From Zonotrichia leucophrys gambelii (Eukaryota; Chordata; Aves; Passeriformes; Passerellidae), in the NCBI RefSeq assembly GCF_028769735.1, contig NC_088170.1, positions 49,757,585 through 49,821,584 of the forward strand: 64,000 nucleotides of DNA, written 5' to 3'. The notes under the pieces are model-generated. The model saw nothing but the letters and a program-made list of their open reading frames with translations. It was not told where the DNA came from and ran no database searches. This document shows positions 34,358 through 46,722 of the stretch, in pieces; positions within the stretch are counted from its first letter, which is position 1; each line of letters starts with the position of its first letter. The position numbers and the translations under genes were made by a program.

Positions 34358-35109
34358 CACAGCTGATATTCCTAGAAGTCTGACAACACTCACTGTTGTC
34401 TGTTCAGTCTGTCTAGCCATGAGTGAAATACAAAGATTGGACAGATAAATATAAAGGGATTTCTCACTCTGGAACACAATTTATAGTGAATGCATCAAAT
34501 TCTGTTAGGCAACAGGAGAAGCCTCGGGTTGTAACAGAGGCCCCATTAACATAAGGGCTCTTAGAGGAGCCTGGCAATTGAAGTGGTGCTTACCACCTCC
34601 AGGTGTTAGGCAAGCTGTTCAGAACTTTGAAGAATTAAGTTTTATTTGCTTGCACATAAAACTCTAATTAGTGTGCATCGGATTCACAGACTTGACAAAA
34701 AACACCCGGAGTAATTATCATCTGCCTACTTAGATATTGCTAAAGATATTCTTACAGTGAGGAAGAACTCCTATCTGTTGAGAAAATTTGTTGGTTTAAG
34801 TAAAATGGATTTAGTGTATGATTTATAATTCATAAAATCCAGAGGGAATTCAGAACCTGCCTATGAATTATATTTTAAATTAAAACTGAAGCAACAGAAC
34901 AAACTAATTATTCATTTAATGTGAATGATCTCCACAGAGGAAAAGATGTCTCATCAGGCGTGCAAGGGATTAAACAGACATTGTCAAAGCTAAGGGCAAA
35001 GAATAATAAGTTTACAAAATCCATTCTATTTTCTTTACCTGTTCCCTGTAGCCACAGTGTTAATGTCAACTTTCATTCAAATTTGTCTCAGGCCTATTTT
35101 CCCAGACAA

Positions 35110-35111
<2 letters not shown>

Positions 35112-35142
<31 letters not shown>
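35112..35142. repeat. poly-T tract (31 bases)
   Basis: An uninterrupted T31. Read on the minus strand it could be the poly-A tail of a retrocopy, but no AATAAA lies just upstream and no gene-like sequence precedes it. Confidence 0.85.
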
Positions 35143-36562
35143 CTAGAGCAGTTTACAAATCTGGAAGAACCTTATACAGTTTAAAAAGGAGGAGGTGCAT
35201 TCCTCATGCCTCCCGGAGTCCATTTCTGGGAGCCATCTGCAGTCATTTTTACAGTAATAAAGGGTTGTATTCAGAATTGCTGGTAAGTGATGCAGGAAGA
35301 CAGTCAAGAATGAAGCCTGTTTGTTTGCACTATTCATTTTAAGGGAGACTAAGCCTTATCTTGGAAGCTCATAAAGGATCTCTGATTCCTGACCACACTC
35401 AGTAAGGTTCTGGTAGATTTTATATTGGTACCTTGTTTCCAAACTAAGAGGAGAACTATCTCTTCTTCTTAAGATATACTCTGTGATATGCACATTTGGC
35501 TGAGAAAATGTGGAGTTTGAGATTTCATTTAACTCATTAACAGCTGTGTCAGTTGCCCTTTTTGGTCTGCATTCACCACCACTGTGCTCTATACACTCAT
35601 TATTTTTCTCATGAATGCAAATTGACTTGCTAGCAGTTAAGCTCACTGGTGTCAGTGGCTGCCTAAGCTGCAGAAAAAGGGTGATTCAAATGTGCTGCAT
35701 GTGTCTGGGGCAGACATGATGGAGCTCCCTCCTTGCTGCTCTTGTCAGGGGGATCTCTGGTATTCTGTCACATTGCGCTGCACAAAGCTGTTTTATTTTT
35801 CACAGCCTCGGCAAGCAAGATAGGCTCAGTGACCTCAGTAAAGCAGACAAATGTGGTTTTCTTCCCCAAAGCTGAAAATTAAATGTATTATTTTGTCCTC
35901 CTACTGGGTCATAAAAAAATCAATTTTGTGTCAGCAACAAAGCTGCTCGCTGAAGTGTTGTCTTCCATGGCCAGCTGGGAGCCCTGAGGCTGAGCAAATC
36001 CCCCTCTGTGCAGGGATATCTCATGGATCTGCCACCTCCCTGCCTGCACCCAGAAAGTACCTGTTCGTCTTTTTCCTTGCATCTCCTGTGCCTAGCCCTA
36101 CCCAGGGGGCACTGTGTGACTGCCCAGGGAGAGGTGACACAAGGTAGTGCTGTCCCTCCTGGGTTTCCTCTTTGCTCTCAGATCTGTGCTGGGGAAGCCT
36201 CCTGCTATTGTGGTTTGTCCCCAGCAGGTGCAGAGGTAGATGGGGGTGGGCAGGGGTGCAGGCTGTGTAATACAGGGGCTGTGGGGCTGACTTTTCTCTA
36301 CCCTCTGAACCAGTCAGTGCAAACAGGGCCATGGAAAAGCCACCTTGTCACTGGAACTGAGACAGTGTGGATTTTTCTGCAATCATCTTCTTCACCTCTT
36401 TTCAAAGCCAGTCCTACTTATATAAGACCTGGTTATTTAGATTCTTGCTGTCAAAATTTGAATTATGGGGATTGATCATCTTCCTGGGACATCAGTGGAA
36501 TCTTTTAGCCTGTTTTTTAGTAAGAGTATGTAAAGGGCTAAAATATAAGAAAATAAAGATAG

Positions 36563-36857
36563 TGTAGAAAGGAATCTCACCCCTAAGGAGTTGCAGCTGG
36601 GCCAATTATCAAAGATTAGGAACAGGCCTGACTTTAACAGGCCACAGATGTAACCAATGAGAAGAAGAATGCTATAAAAGAGTGGGTTGGCTGGTTGAGA
36701 AGGGAATTGGAGTCAGTTGGCTACTTTGTGAAGAAAAAAAAGAGGTCATGGTCTGAGGAGATGGCCACAAGACACACCAATAAGATGTGAAACTTTCGTG
36801 ATAAGGCGACAACAGTACGGACCCCTGCAATAAGATGACAACGAGAGTATGTTCACA
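36563..36857 (+). mobile_element. probable solo LTR of an ERV
   Basis: It begins TGTAGAAAGGAATCTCAC and contains a reversed CCAAT-type word (GGGCCAATTATC), AACCAATGAG and a clear TATA box (GCTATAAAAGAG at about 36671) followed by GGTTGGCTGGTTGAGAAGGG. A CAATAAGATG near 36828 could serve for polyadenylation. This promoter-then-terminator layout within about 300 bases, and the TGT start, fit an LTR of the ERVL kind. The right end (TTCACA at about 36857) is a guess and no target duplication could be matched, so it could also be a truncated LTR. Confidence 0.65.
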
Positions 36858-38773
36858 GTCCAGATGTGAAAAAGAAGTTGTGTGTCTAATGAATGAGGAG
36901 TAGTACTTGGAAAACTCCTGAGGCTCAAAAACCTTTTTTCTTCTAAAAGCATTTTTCCAAAGTTGGCTGGGTAAAAAGATTCTTCACTAGACAATTTTTA
37001 TCATTGTGACCACTAGAGCAGGAACTGACAGGGAAAATGGTTTGCTGAGAATGGTAAATATTGTTAGAGTTAGAATGTAGTGTGCTTAGACTCCACCTGC
37101 TCTGTAATCCTACAGTTAATTTATCTGTTAATATTAAACCAAGGGATACTACTGCAAGCAGTGGAGATCCTATGTCAGGTTAACACAATCTCCATGGGGA
37201 CATAAGGTGTATCACAAACCTACAAGACTGAGTGGCAGACAAGTTACAGTTTCTCATACATCAGTGGTGTGAATCCTTGACAATTTAGCTCTACTGTATT
37301 AATACAAATAGAGGGCACTTTTGGGTAGTATCTACTTTTCCTATGTCTAAAGTGCTCCATAAGTCAATTCTGCAAGCTAATGGGATGGTAATGGATCAAT
37401 AGTAATAGAAAATGACACTGTAGCACAGAGAAGCCAGCAGATTAGCTGATTAATGCTCCATCAGTCATCTGCTACAATAGAAATAGTCATTATGGAAGAA
37501 CTCCAGTATGTTATCTCTTTAGAAAAGAAACATTTGACACTGATTTTTTTTTTACTTTTTTGCCTTTTTTTTTTTCTTTATTCTCCCAAAAATGTTGGAA
37601 TGTTCCCTAAATGTACTTATGAAGCAGTCAGATGCATTGTCCACACACATGGCTAGAAAAAAAAATCTCCAGCCATAACTGTTTTTCAGCCACTGAGGTG
37701 CTTCATTGAGAAACACTGCAAGTGTTTCCTGTTTCTCATGTCTCTCTGGTGTCCATAAGACAAATGAAATGTCCTTTCAAGGATTACCTAGAGAGGGATT
37801 GCTTTGCTTATCATTTGGGACTATACAAAAGGGCCATTCTGTCCCTCACTTTTTGACACACTGACTAATTTGTTAGATATACCCAGGAGTATGAAGAACT
37901 CAAGGGCGTAAGGATATGAGTCATGTAATTATTATCAAAAATGTTAGACTTTGAAAGACAAAACTGAAACATGACTGAAAACCTCAGTAAACATAAACCA
38001 AAATTGAGTGAAGTGTCGCTCGGAAACCTGAGAAAGCCAAATGACTCCCCAGCCAAATTTAATGGAAAACACATTATCACTGGCAAGTGCTGAATGCTTT
38101 GCCAAGGGGACAGGAAAACCTTCATTACCTGAGGAAAGCTTAGGAAGACTTGAATAATTATCATATGTTAATAGTAAATTACACAATCCTACCAGTGATA
38201 GTTCCTTACACCCTTGAGTTTTTCTTCCTTCTGCCTTCATATGGCTGCCAACAGTAAAGATTTTGGTCTAAGGGCTGTTTCCAGGGAGAAACCTTTCCAG
38301 CTGCCTGCTCTCTGCAAAGGAGCTTTGGTGATTCTCCTGGAGCCTCCTCCTGGTGCTACACCTGCAGCTCCAGCATTACCAGCTGCTTCCCAGTGTTTCT
38401 GCCTTATCACTTACTTTGTCACACTGCCTCTGTGCTCAGTCTGTTCGGCGTCCAGGCTCTCTTATCTACCCCCACAGCTCAGGGGCAGAACTATGCCTGT
38501 TTCTGTTCTCCATTTCTCCAGGCAATGACTGGCTGAGGTATGATGGCTCCACAGCCAAGATGGTCTCTGGGCAGCAGAGTCCAGAAAAAAGGAGCATGTC
38601 CTCTGTCCAAAGCCTGGGTTTCAGCTCTGTGAGGGCACTTCTATCCCTGAGTGCCAGGGATAGATCCTTCTGCTTAAAAAATACATCTCAAATCTTGCCC
38701 TGTGGCCCTTGTCTCTGAACAGGGATTTAAACTCAGGTGTTTTAAAATAACTCATCTTTTTGTAGCATTCTTC

Positions 38774-38778
<5 letters not shown>

Positions 38779-38806
<28 letters not shown>
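38779..38806. repeat. poly-T tract (28 bases)
   Basis: T28 within CT-rich sequence. It gives a Lys-rich open frame on the minus strand (38621-38908) that is an artefact. No retrogene could be recognised next to it. Confidence 0.85.
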
Positions 38807-41758
38807 GTTCTGCTGGCCACTGTCAGCTCCTGGAAACTGTTGCTGCCTCAGTTTCTTACCATCAAGAGCAGTAACAGCTGCACTCCATGACTGTCTTGGG
38901 GAGATCACTGCTGTAGGCAGTGTGGGGAAAGTGGGAGAAGGCAGTTCTGGCTGGAAGGTGTGTCTCTGGGTGCCATCCTCAGCTGCCAGAGGCAGCAGCA
39001 GCGGTGCTGTGGCAGCTCATTCATAGCCTCTGGAAGGGGCATCTGTCTCTTCAAGTGTCATTCATACTTGAATGACTATTGCATCTCCTCCAGGGAAGAC
39101 ACCAGATGGAAGTTTTCTGAATGCCAGATTTGACTACAGGTTGCCAACAGGACCACGCTGGATCAGACATGAGGGCTCACTAGCTTATACAAAGGATTAT
39201 CCAAAGGATTTCTGGCCAAACCTCATGCTGCTTGGCCTGAAATCATGCAGAAGCTGCCTGCCTATTTCATCCCCTCCTGTGTGTCCTCTGTAGATGGCAT
39301 CAGAGCTCTCTCCATCTGTGAGCTGAAGCCTTCAGGGCTAATGGTGCTTTTGTCATTTTCAGTATTGGGTAATTGTCAAGTGTGAGACTTTTAAAATTAC
39401 CACAAACCTGCTCTTTGCTGAAGTGGAACTAGTTGATTCACACAGCAACAAACAGAGAATGTCACTGGTCATCAGGTTGCTCCTGCAGAGTCTAGATTTT
39501 GCAATGTAGACCTGTGGCATGAGGCACATTATCTCCCATGAAATATCAGGGTGAATCATACAGGTAATGTCTACAAAAATATGACTTGTAAGAAGATGCT
39601 GTGAACTAATTTAGTCTTAAGCATGATGCAAAATTATCCTCACAGAATCAGAAATTACCTATCAATGTTAGTGTGCCTTTGGGTGTTCTCACTGCAGAAG
39701 CATATGTGGAATTAGTCTCTTACTAACTCATTCTTGGTTCTGTAAAAGTTATTTCCCATTAAAAAAATCTCTTAAGGGCATGACCTACTAAGCCACATTC
39801 TTCCATGCAGTCTGAAGCATTATCTGTACAATAACCATTCTGTCATTGGAACGAAAGACATTACACTATTTTGGATGATTAGTATCCAAAATCATTCAAC
39901 CACAAGACAAGGATCCCTGATGAGAAAACCCATGAGCTTGATCATCCCTTTATTACCTGCTAAAATGTTCTCATTTGCTTTCCCTATGCAAAATTTAGCT
40001 CTCAGTACTCAAAGAGATTAAATTTCAGAAAAGATGCTTTCACGAAAATAAATCTCTGTATTGTGTAAAAGGGAATGAGTTGGGAGGGGGGACATGGGGC
40101 TGCATCCATATGAAACCAGCTCTAGGACAGACCGACAGGCTTGATTACCCACCTGACTGGGGCAAGGTTGTGGCAAAAGAGCAAAGTGAATCCTCTCTCA
40201 TTTGACCGGCTGATACAGACTGGATGTCTCAGTCAGTCCATCTGGGGCAGAGGGTGAAGGAAGCTGTGTGGAGCACTCAGTTGGATGTACCTTTCCAAGG
40301 TCTGAACAATTGCCCTCCCTGTGAATTTTCATGACTGGCTGTGTGAAGGCAAGAAGACATCTTTCTAAATACTTTTTTGTAAGATGGAAATGGGCAGTAA
40401 CCTCTGCCAGCTGCCACAAGACTGGTGGTGGCAAAACTGTGAGCTAACCTATTTGGCTTTTCCCTAGACAAAGCATCTCTGTCTTGTATACAGAGAGCTG
40501 GGAATGTCTGCCTTGCAGGAGGGAAGGGTGGAATGTTGCATCACCTTTCTTGTCTCTTCCCAGGGAAGAATACTGGCTCATGGATATTCCAGAAGGAACG
40601 GACTGGCTGCTTCAAATATTGCTTAGGGTAAAGCCATGTTCTGACGATGCACATCGGGCCAGATTTGTTTTGGAAACCTGCTTTTCCAGAGTGGTCTGGC
40701 TGGCATAATAATTATTCCCTACTCTTGGCACTTTCTTGCTCTGACTGTATGTCCTTCTGAAAGCTGTTGACATGACCTACACACCACCCAGCAGAGCCTG
40801 GCCTGCACACTGATCTATGCACACAAAATAGTATTTGCTGAAGTTCACAGTGTACAAGGGAGGGGGCTGGACAAAAGCTGAAAATACAAACCAGGAATAA
40901 TTGTGGTTGGCACCACTGCAGCCATTCAGAGTGAAATTAATTTCACAGATCATCCACAGAGAGGCAAACCTGAAAAAATCCTTGGATATTTTATTTGCAA
41001 AGATTACCCTGACATTCTGTCATTTTAGGCAGTGCAACCTTATTGAAGACTTTTGACTGTTCTCAAGAGAGGCTGGTCTCTGGATTTGTTTAAGTCAAAT
41101 GCTGTAGTACCTGATGTCTTGTCTTCCCCTTTCCTTAGGAAACATTCTTAGGCTGTCACTGTTTTTGCAGCCTGAATTAAAAATAACTCTTTATGTGAGG
41201 AAAGGCAGGTGTAACTATTCTGCCATTATATTCAGTGGCAATGTAGGAACCCTGGGAGAAGCAAAGGTTTTGAAATGGAAGAAGAATGTCTTTACAGGAC
41301 TGATTTTCCTTGTTTCCATGGCTACTTTTCTGCTTATTTTCACATATGAGACCTCTCTTTGAACTATTTTGCTGTTAGTGAATTTTCCACACAATATTAG
41401 CCTTGAATAGAGATTTTTTTTTTAAGTGTCCATTTGAATTCAGAGTGCATTTCAGTATCTCATCTGCTTCTTCAGGCTTCTAGTTCAAGGATAGTTCTGA
41501 AATCTGTTGTAGGATACTTTTCTTCATTTTGTTTGTGAGTGATAATATATGTGTTCTCAGTACCATATTATTCAATAGGGAACAGGGAAAAATGACTGGA
41601 GCAAGGCAGTGGCTAGTAACCATTTTAATTTTTTCTTGAGGAGAATGGAGTTCTGACAACTGCTGATTTTAATCTGCTTCTGGAATTTTTTTTTTTCAAT
41701 TAGAGTGCAAGAATGGAATGAAGCAGACTGCTGTCAGAAAGCTTGGGATGAGTGATTA

Positions 41759-41803
41759 ATGAACTTTGTAGTAATAGTCCACATGAACTTTGTAGTAATA
41801 GTC
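41759..41803 (+). repeat. 21-base tandem pair
   Basis: ATGAACTTTGTAGTAATAGTC occurs twice, identical, with a 24-base period. It is probably a recent local duplication. Confidence 0.9.
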
Positions 41804-44800
41804 TGTCGCAGACATCTTTTCATTAAAATCCTTTCATTGGGATTTTTCCTGCTGAAGCTGAGAAGTTTCAGCAACAAAGTGTAAACAATGGTTATCTGCT
41901 GCTGTGGAATGCAACAGGTGGATGTGTGACTGGTCTCCTGTAGATGTTTAGATTTACTGCCCACTCACGGCAGGGCTGGCTCTTGCTCTCTGCAGAGACA
42001 CAGACCTTTGTTACCATTCTTCTATTCTATTCTTAGCTAGCCTTCTGAAAACTTTTATTTCTATTCCTTTTAGTATGGTTATAATGTAATATATATATCA
42101 TAAAATAATAAATCAAACCTTCTGATAATAGAGTCAACATTCTTGCCTCTCTCTTCACCTACAAACGCTTGTGACCATGGTCACAATAGTCTATTATAAA
42201 AAAATCCCTATTGCAGAGAAAAAAATCACCTCCATTGGTAGAAAATCCCTCAAATGGAGAAAAAACATAAGTTGAATTAAAAGGTTTTGCAAAGTGCTTC
42301 AGATGGATTTCTTGGGCCTCTGTCCACTGTTGGCTGAGCAATGCCTTGAGGATCACACTAGGATGCAGCCTGCTTGCCCTTCCTTCTGCAGCATCCATCC
42401 TGATGCAAACATATTGCCATGCAGCATGAGGCCACTTCAAAAATGGCTTTCAGTTGTGAGGTTGTGGTTACTCAGTGTTCTGCTTCCCAATCCCCTCTTG
42501 CTTACGTAGGAAAATTTCTGTAGATTTATACAGGAGAAAGATGGAGCCATTGTTAATCATTTATATAGCATTTAGTGCCTTTGCTCTCTGGTTTCTTAGG
42601 TACTTATTCAGAGCCACTTGTCCTGCCACAAGCACCAGCTCAGGACACTGTGCCCTCCCCCTGACAGCAGCAAGAGGAGTAGCTGGCCTGCCTTCCCACA
42701 GTTCTTGTCTGGACAAGTTGGCTTCCAGGCTGTGACATGCCTTCTTTCTCCCCTTCCTTCTCTGCAGTCCTGCACTCTATCCAGCTGCCTGTTCACCTCA
42801 GTCTCAAAGCATCCTAAAAACTGGTGGAGCACATGTGACCTTATGCCAACCCAATGCCAAGGCTTATTTCCTGAAGAAAAGCACAATTGCAAAATAAAAG
42901 TGATGTAAGCTCCTATAATACTTTATAGTAGGTACAGCTGAATGCAGAAAAAAAAATACATTGAAAATGTCCACCAAGAATAAACCCATTTAGTGCATAG
43001 CAAGCTTCTATTCAGCACTGACAGTATAATCTCTTGTTCTGCAAGGAAAGCTTTGCACATGCTTCTCTTTTCAAGAGCTCCTTCATTAATATTACTCCCT
43101 CATCTATAAAGTGAACTCATGACTTTGCATAAATATTCTCCCTCCTGTATGAGAGAGAATCGAGCCAGCATTGCACATTCCATTACTCCTGAAGGGCAGC
43201 TTCCAGAGCTGCATTTTAATTAGGGTGATAGGTTGTTTATCTCTAATGGTTCAGGTAGACTAGTGGGTTTCTGAACCTTAATGAGTTATTGCATGTCAGC
43301 CAAGGGGACTGCCAGTGTGCTTGCTCCTTCCCTGGTACTTGTCAGGGAAAACATTTTTTCTTCTATTAACCTAGACTGAAGTCTGAGCTGGCGTGTTTTA
43401 CACCACATTTGCAGCGCAATCAATTACCAGCAGCTTGCTAAATTGCAGGTGAGATAATCTTATCTCTTAGTCCAGAGTGTTTAGGCACAGCTATGACACC
43501 ACTCATCTCATCTTCTTTACACGAACTTGGTTAATGGGAAAGAGCAAAGTCCATCTTACCTGCATTCTATTTTTTGCAAATGCAGGAACCCCAGGTTAAT
43601 TACATAGCTTTGCTGTCTGTAGGAGGAAGGACAGTTCTCTATGTTAATAAAGAAACCCAGGACAAGTAATTTCATACATTTTGACTATGAAATAGCATCG
43701 GAATTTTGACCCTTTCTTCCAGTGATGCAGATACTGCAGTAATTTGGGATTAAATATTTCCTGCGCTATCTGTTATTTAACCTTGCTTGAGCTAGTTTAT
43801 TTATACAGAAAGTTTGGAAAGTAAGCTTGTCTTTCTCACAAGGCTGTGAGGAAGCTTTTATTGATTAATGGATGCAAAAAGTCCTGGGAACCCTGGCTAG
43901 AAGAAATAACATAAACGTTTACTGGGCTCACCTTAATTAGAGTTTTCCTTTTTTAATGACAATCTGCAGGAGTAGAACTTCTGAGATAATTTAATCTTTC
44001 CTAGGAGATACCCAGCAATATAGCTGGAAATGCTGAGTGTATTTGTCTTGCAGTAAACCGAAACTTACACCCAAGTTACTTATGCTTGAATTCTGGACAC
44101 ACAGGTGACATCCAGCTCAGGTGTTGACTCACTGCATGACTCATTGTCTGAAGGTGTGGCTGTCTCTTGGAACAGATGCTGGGTGCACATGTTTGTTCTG
44201 CCCATTCTGCAGATGTGTATGCAGATGTGTTGGACTGCAGCTCAGAGCAAGGTGTTTCCAGTGTGTGATTGACTGCAAAGGGGAGGCACAGAGAACCCAA
44301 CAGGGCTGCAAGGTAGGCACACAACAAGGGACAGCCTGTCTCAATCACTTAGTTTCAAATTTCCATTGTAGGGAGACATCCAAAATCTAGCTCCTAACAT
44401 CTTGCCATCTAACCCTCAGGATACTTAAAGTCCACAAGTATTCATGTTTCCCCTTTATAGTATTCCCCAGGAATCTGAAGTTTTTTTCCTCATAAACAAA
44501 AATGCAAGAACTGTTTAACATAGCCACATCATGATTTGTACAGGACTGTTTCTCAAATGGGCACTCAATCCAGAAGGCGTATTTGTTGTAATAGCTACAT
44601 AGATCTCTTCCAAATATATGTCTGGAGCATGTGCTGGCAGTGCTATTTTCCTTCTTTATGTGCAGATGTTCAAGGATGAACATTCAAGAGGAAAAGAGGT
44701 TCTGCATCTTCTTCTGGTGGAGTGGGTTTAAAGCTGCAAGCCTAAACTCTTGGGAAAGCATCCAGACTCTGGTTATATGTTGGAGATGGTGGGTTCATCA

Positions 44801-45097
44801 AAGCAGGGGGTGACAGATGAGGATTGTGAGGATGAGTTAGTGATTAGATAATTCAGGCATCTGGAAGATAACCTGGCCTCCAATTTGTGCTCTAACCTGC
44901 CCATAAAGCATTGAAAAGAACTGTAAAGATCTGATGACATCATGGAATTGAAACTCAGGACCTCTGCTGTTAGGTGGATGCTTTATCTGGCATCACTTTC
45001 TAAATGCCTCAATTATGAAAAATTCAGACTTTAGTCATGTAAAAGCAGGTGAGGAAGAGAGGGACCCATCTACTGCTCATTTTCTGAGTGAAAGAAC

Positions 45098-45192
45098 TCA
45101 AAAGTATAAATATATATAAAATTATAAATATATAAACATGCATATATAATATATATTATATAACATGTTTTATATATAAAATATATATTTTC
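45098..45192. repeat. AT-only low-complexity block
   Basis: A run of TATATA/AAATAT words with several nested palindromes (for example ATATATAATATATATTATAT). It is prone to cruciform or slippage and gives a Tyr/Ile-rich spurious frame on the minus strand. Confidence 0.85.
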
Positions 45193-46665
45193 TGTGTATA
45201 AAAGTAGAAGCAACTGTTTCTCAGAACTGTAAAAGAGCATTCCAACTATACAAATGTCCAAATACAAAGACATGATCAGATTAAAATCGATAAAGAAAAC
45301 TCAGCATCAACAAAGAAAAGAAACAGATGCCTGTGCTTATTGACTCCTGCCATCTATGACAGTCTAGTCCTGGGGAAAAAGCCTACTATATATAAAATAC
45401 ACAAACACATGCTAGTGCCCCAAACAAGTCACATGGAATTTTATCACTTTACAGAAATAATGAATTCACAACAAGTTTTTGTTAAAATATGCAAGAAAAC
45501 AGAATATACTTTGTAGTAACTTGGTCTTGATCTAGGGGGGTAAGTTCCACCAAACTGTATCAGAGAAAAATTTCTAAATGAGCAGAACAAGCTTTAGTTA
45601 TCAAAAAGTACAAATAAAATACTGTTGGGAGTTGTCGCTAGTCCTTAGCATGCCATTAATGGTAAGGTTAACAAAATGTTATGTTGCAGTGACTAAATGA
45701 AGTACAGTTCTAAATAGCATGAGTGCTAAGGATTAACTGAATTATATATGGAGACTGGGAGTAGGAATCCATGAGGAAGGGAAAATTTCTGAACATTTCA
45801 TTAGCTGATTGCTGATTATACTATTACAGTGCTCCAAAATAGAGTGGTCAGACTTTTCCTGTGTGTGCAATATTTGTGGCTTGTAAAAATGTTAAGATTC
45901 AAATACTCATTTCCTGGAAAAAGCAGAAAACTCCATCTGTGGGGGTAAAAGTGAGGGGAATCTTTCCAGTAAAAGCTGAGAGGAATTTAAGACTTACACA
46001 AAGGAATGACAAGCAGAAACAGTAGCTCATGGCATCTGGAAACATGGGGTTTTTTCATGTCTGATTAGTATCTGTGGTAGTTTTTGTTTATTAATATAAA
46101 TTCACTAATAGATGTTGCTTTGAATGTTTACATAAAAGTGTAATTATGGTAGAGAAAGTCTGACAGGGAAAGCCTTTTCCAAACAAACTTCAAGATTCAA
46201 GATTTTCATATGATTGCACATCCAATTTTCCTTTAATTCAGACAGTTTAAATTGCTTCCAAAATGTACTTTAACTTAGGGTCAGTGCTGCTAGTCTGGTT
46301 CAAGAACTGCCCAATGCACATTCCAAGCTGATTACATTCACTTGCATTTTTTCTAATTACACCCACTTTAGGTGATAAGATCTATATAAAATGAAAGGCA
46401 ATATTTCCCTTTAAAGATTGCAATCACTGGTGATTTTGCCTATTCATACGGAGTATCAGGCCCAGCCAGGTGCTGTCCTGAAACATGTTGAGCACCTCAG
46501 AATGCCAAATTTACTCAGCTCCTGCAGGAGCCAGCATTGTGGAGCCAGCAGGTGTTTGGCATGTTACAGGGAAAATACTGAAATTACATTTTAGGGCTTT
46601 TCCTTGTAATTGCTTTGCCTCGTGGGAATTCTGAATTTTCTTTTTCTTTTTGCAGAGGTCACAGC

Positions 46666-46722
46666 CACGTGAGGGCTAAGTGTAAACAGGCTGTTCTCAT
46701 TTTATGAGTGCCACACGTGTGG
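46666..46722. promoter_or_regulatory. pair of CACGTG boxes with an adjacent CCAAT
   Basis: GCCACGTGAG at about 46665 and the 12-base palindrome CCACACGTGTGG at 46711-46722 lie 50 bases apart, the second overlapping GGCCAATAA. Both are canonical E-boxes of the MYC/MAX, USF and clock class. A strong pyrimidine tract ending in GCAG lies just to the left (about 46631-46654). Function is inferred from motifs only. Confidence 0.3.

Larger units (their letters stand above)
30931..36562. other. single-copy AT-rich stretch with a dispersed duplicate
   Basis: Two copies of a 146-base sequence (31585-31730 and 34212-34357) are the main structure. An A16 run lies at 31029-31044 and a T31 run at 35112-35142. 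The sequence near 34500-34780 looks like possible conserved regulatory DNA (several TAATTA-type words, little low complexity). No gene is recognised. Confidence 0.5.

Noticed and set aside
35112..35142. Poly-A tail of a processed pseudogene (minus strand)
   Set aside because: No polyadenylation signal, target duplication or recognisable coding relic precedes the tail.
36090..36112. Second CTCF-like motif (CCCAGGGGGCACTG)
   Set aside because: Three mismatches to the core make it too weak to list as a site.
36008..36475. 155-codon plus-strand frame, Cys/Pro-rich
   Set aside because: No domain, no splice context and an overlapping frame on the other strand; it is consistent with a locally GC-rich chance frame.
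38779..38806. Poly-A tail of a processed pseudogene (minus strand)
   Set aside because: Same reasons: flanking sequence does not read as a known gene and no duplication was found.
39140..39200. Reverse CR1 3' end resembling GCTGGATCAGAC
   Set aside because: The match covers only about a dozen bases and the rest does not follow the CR1 order.
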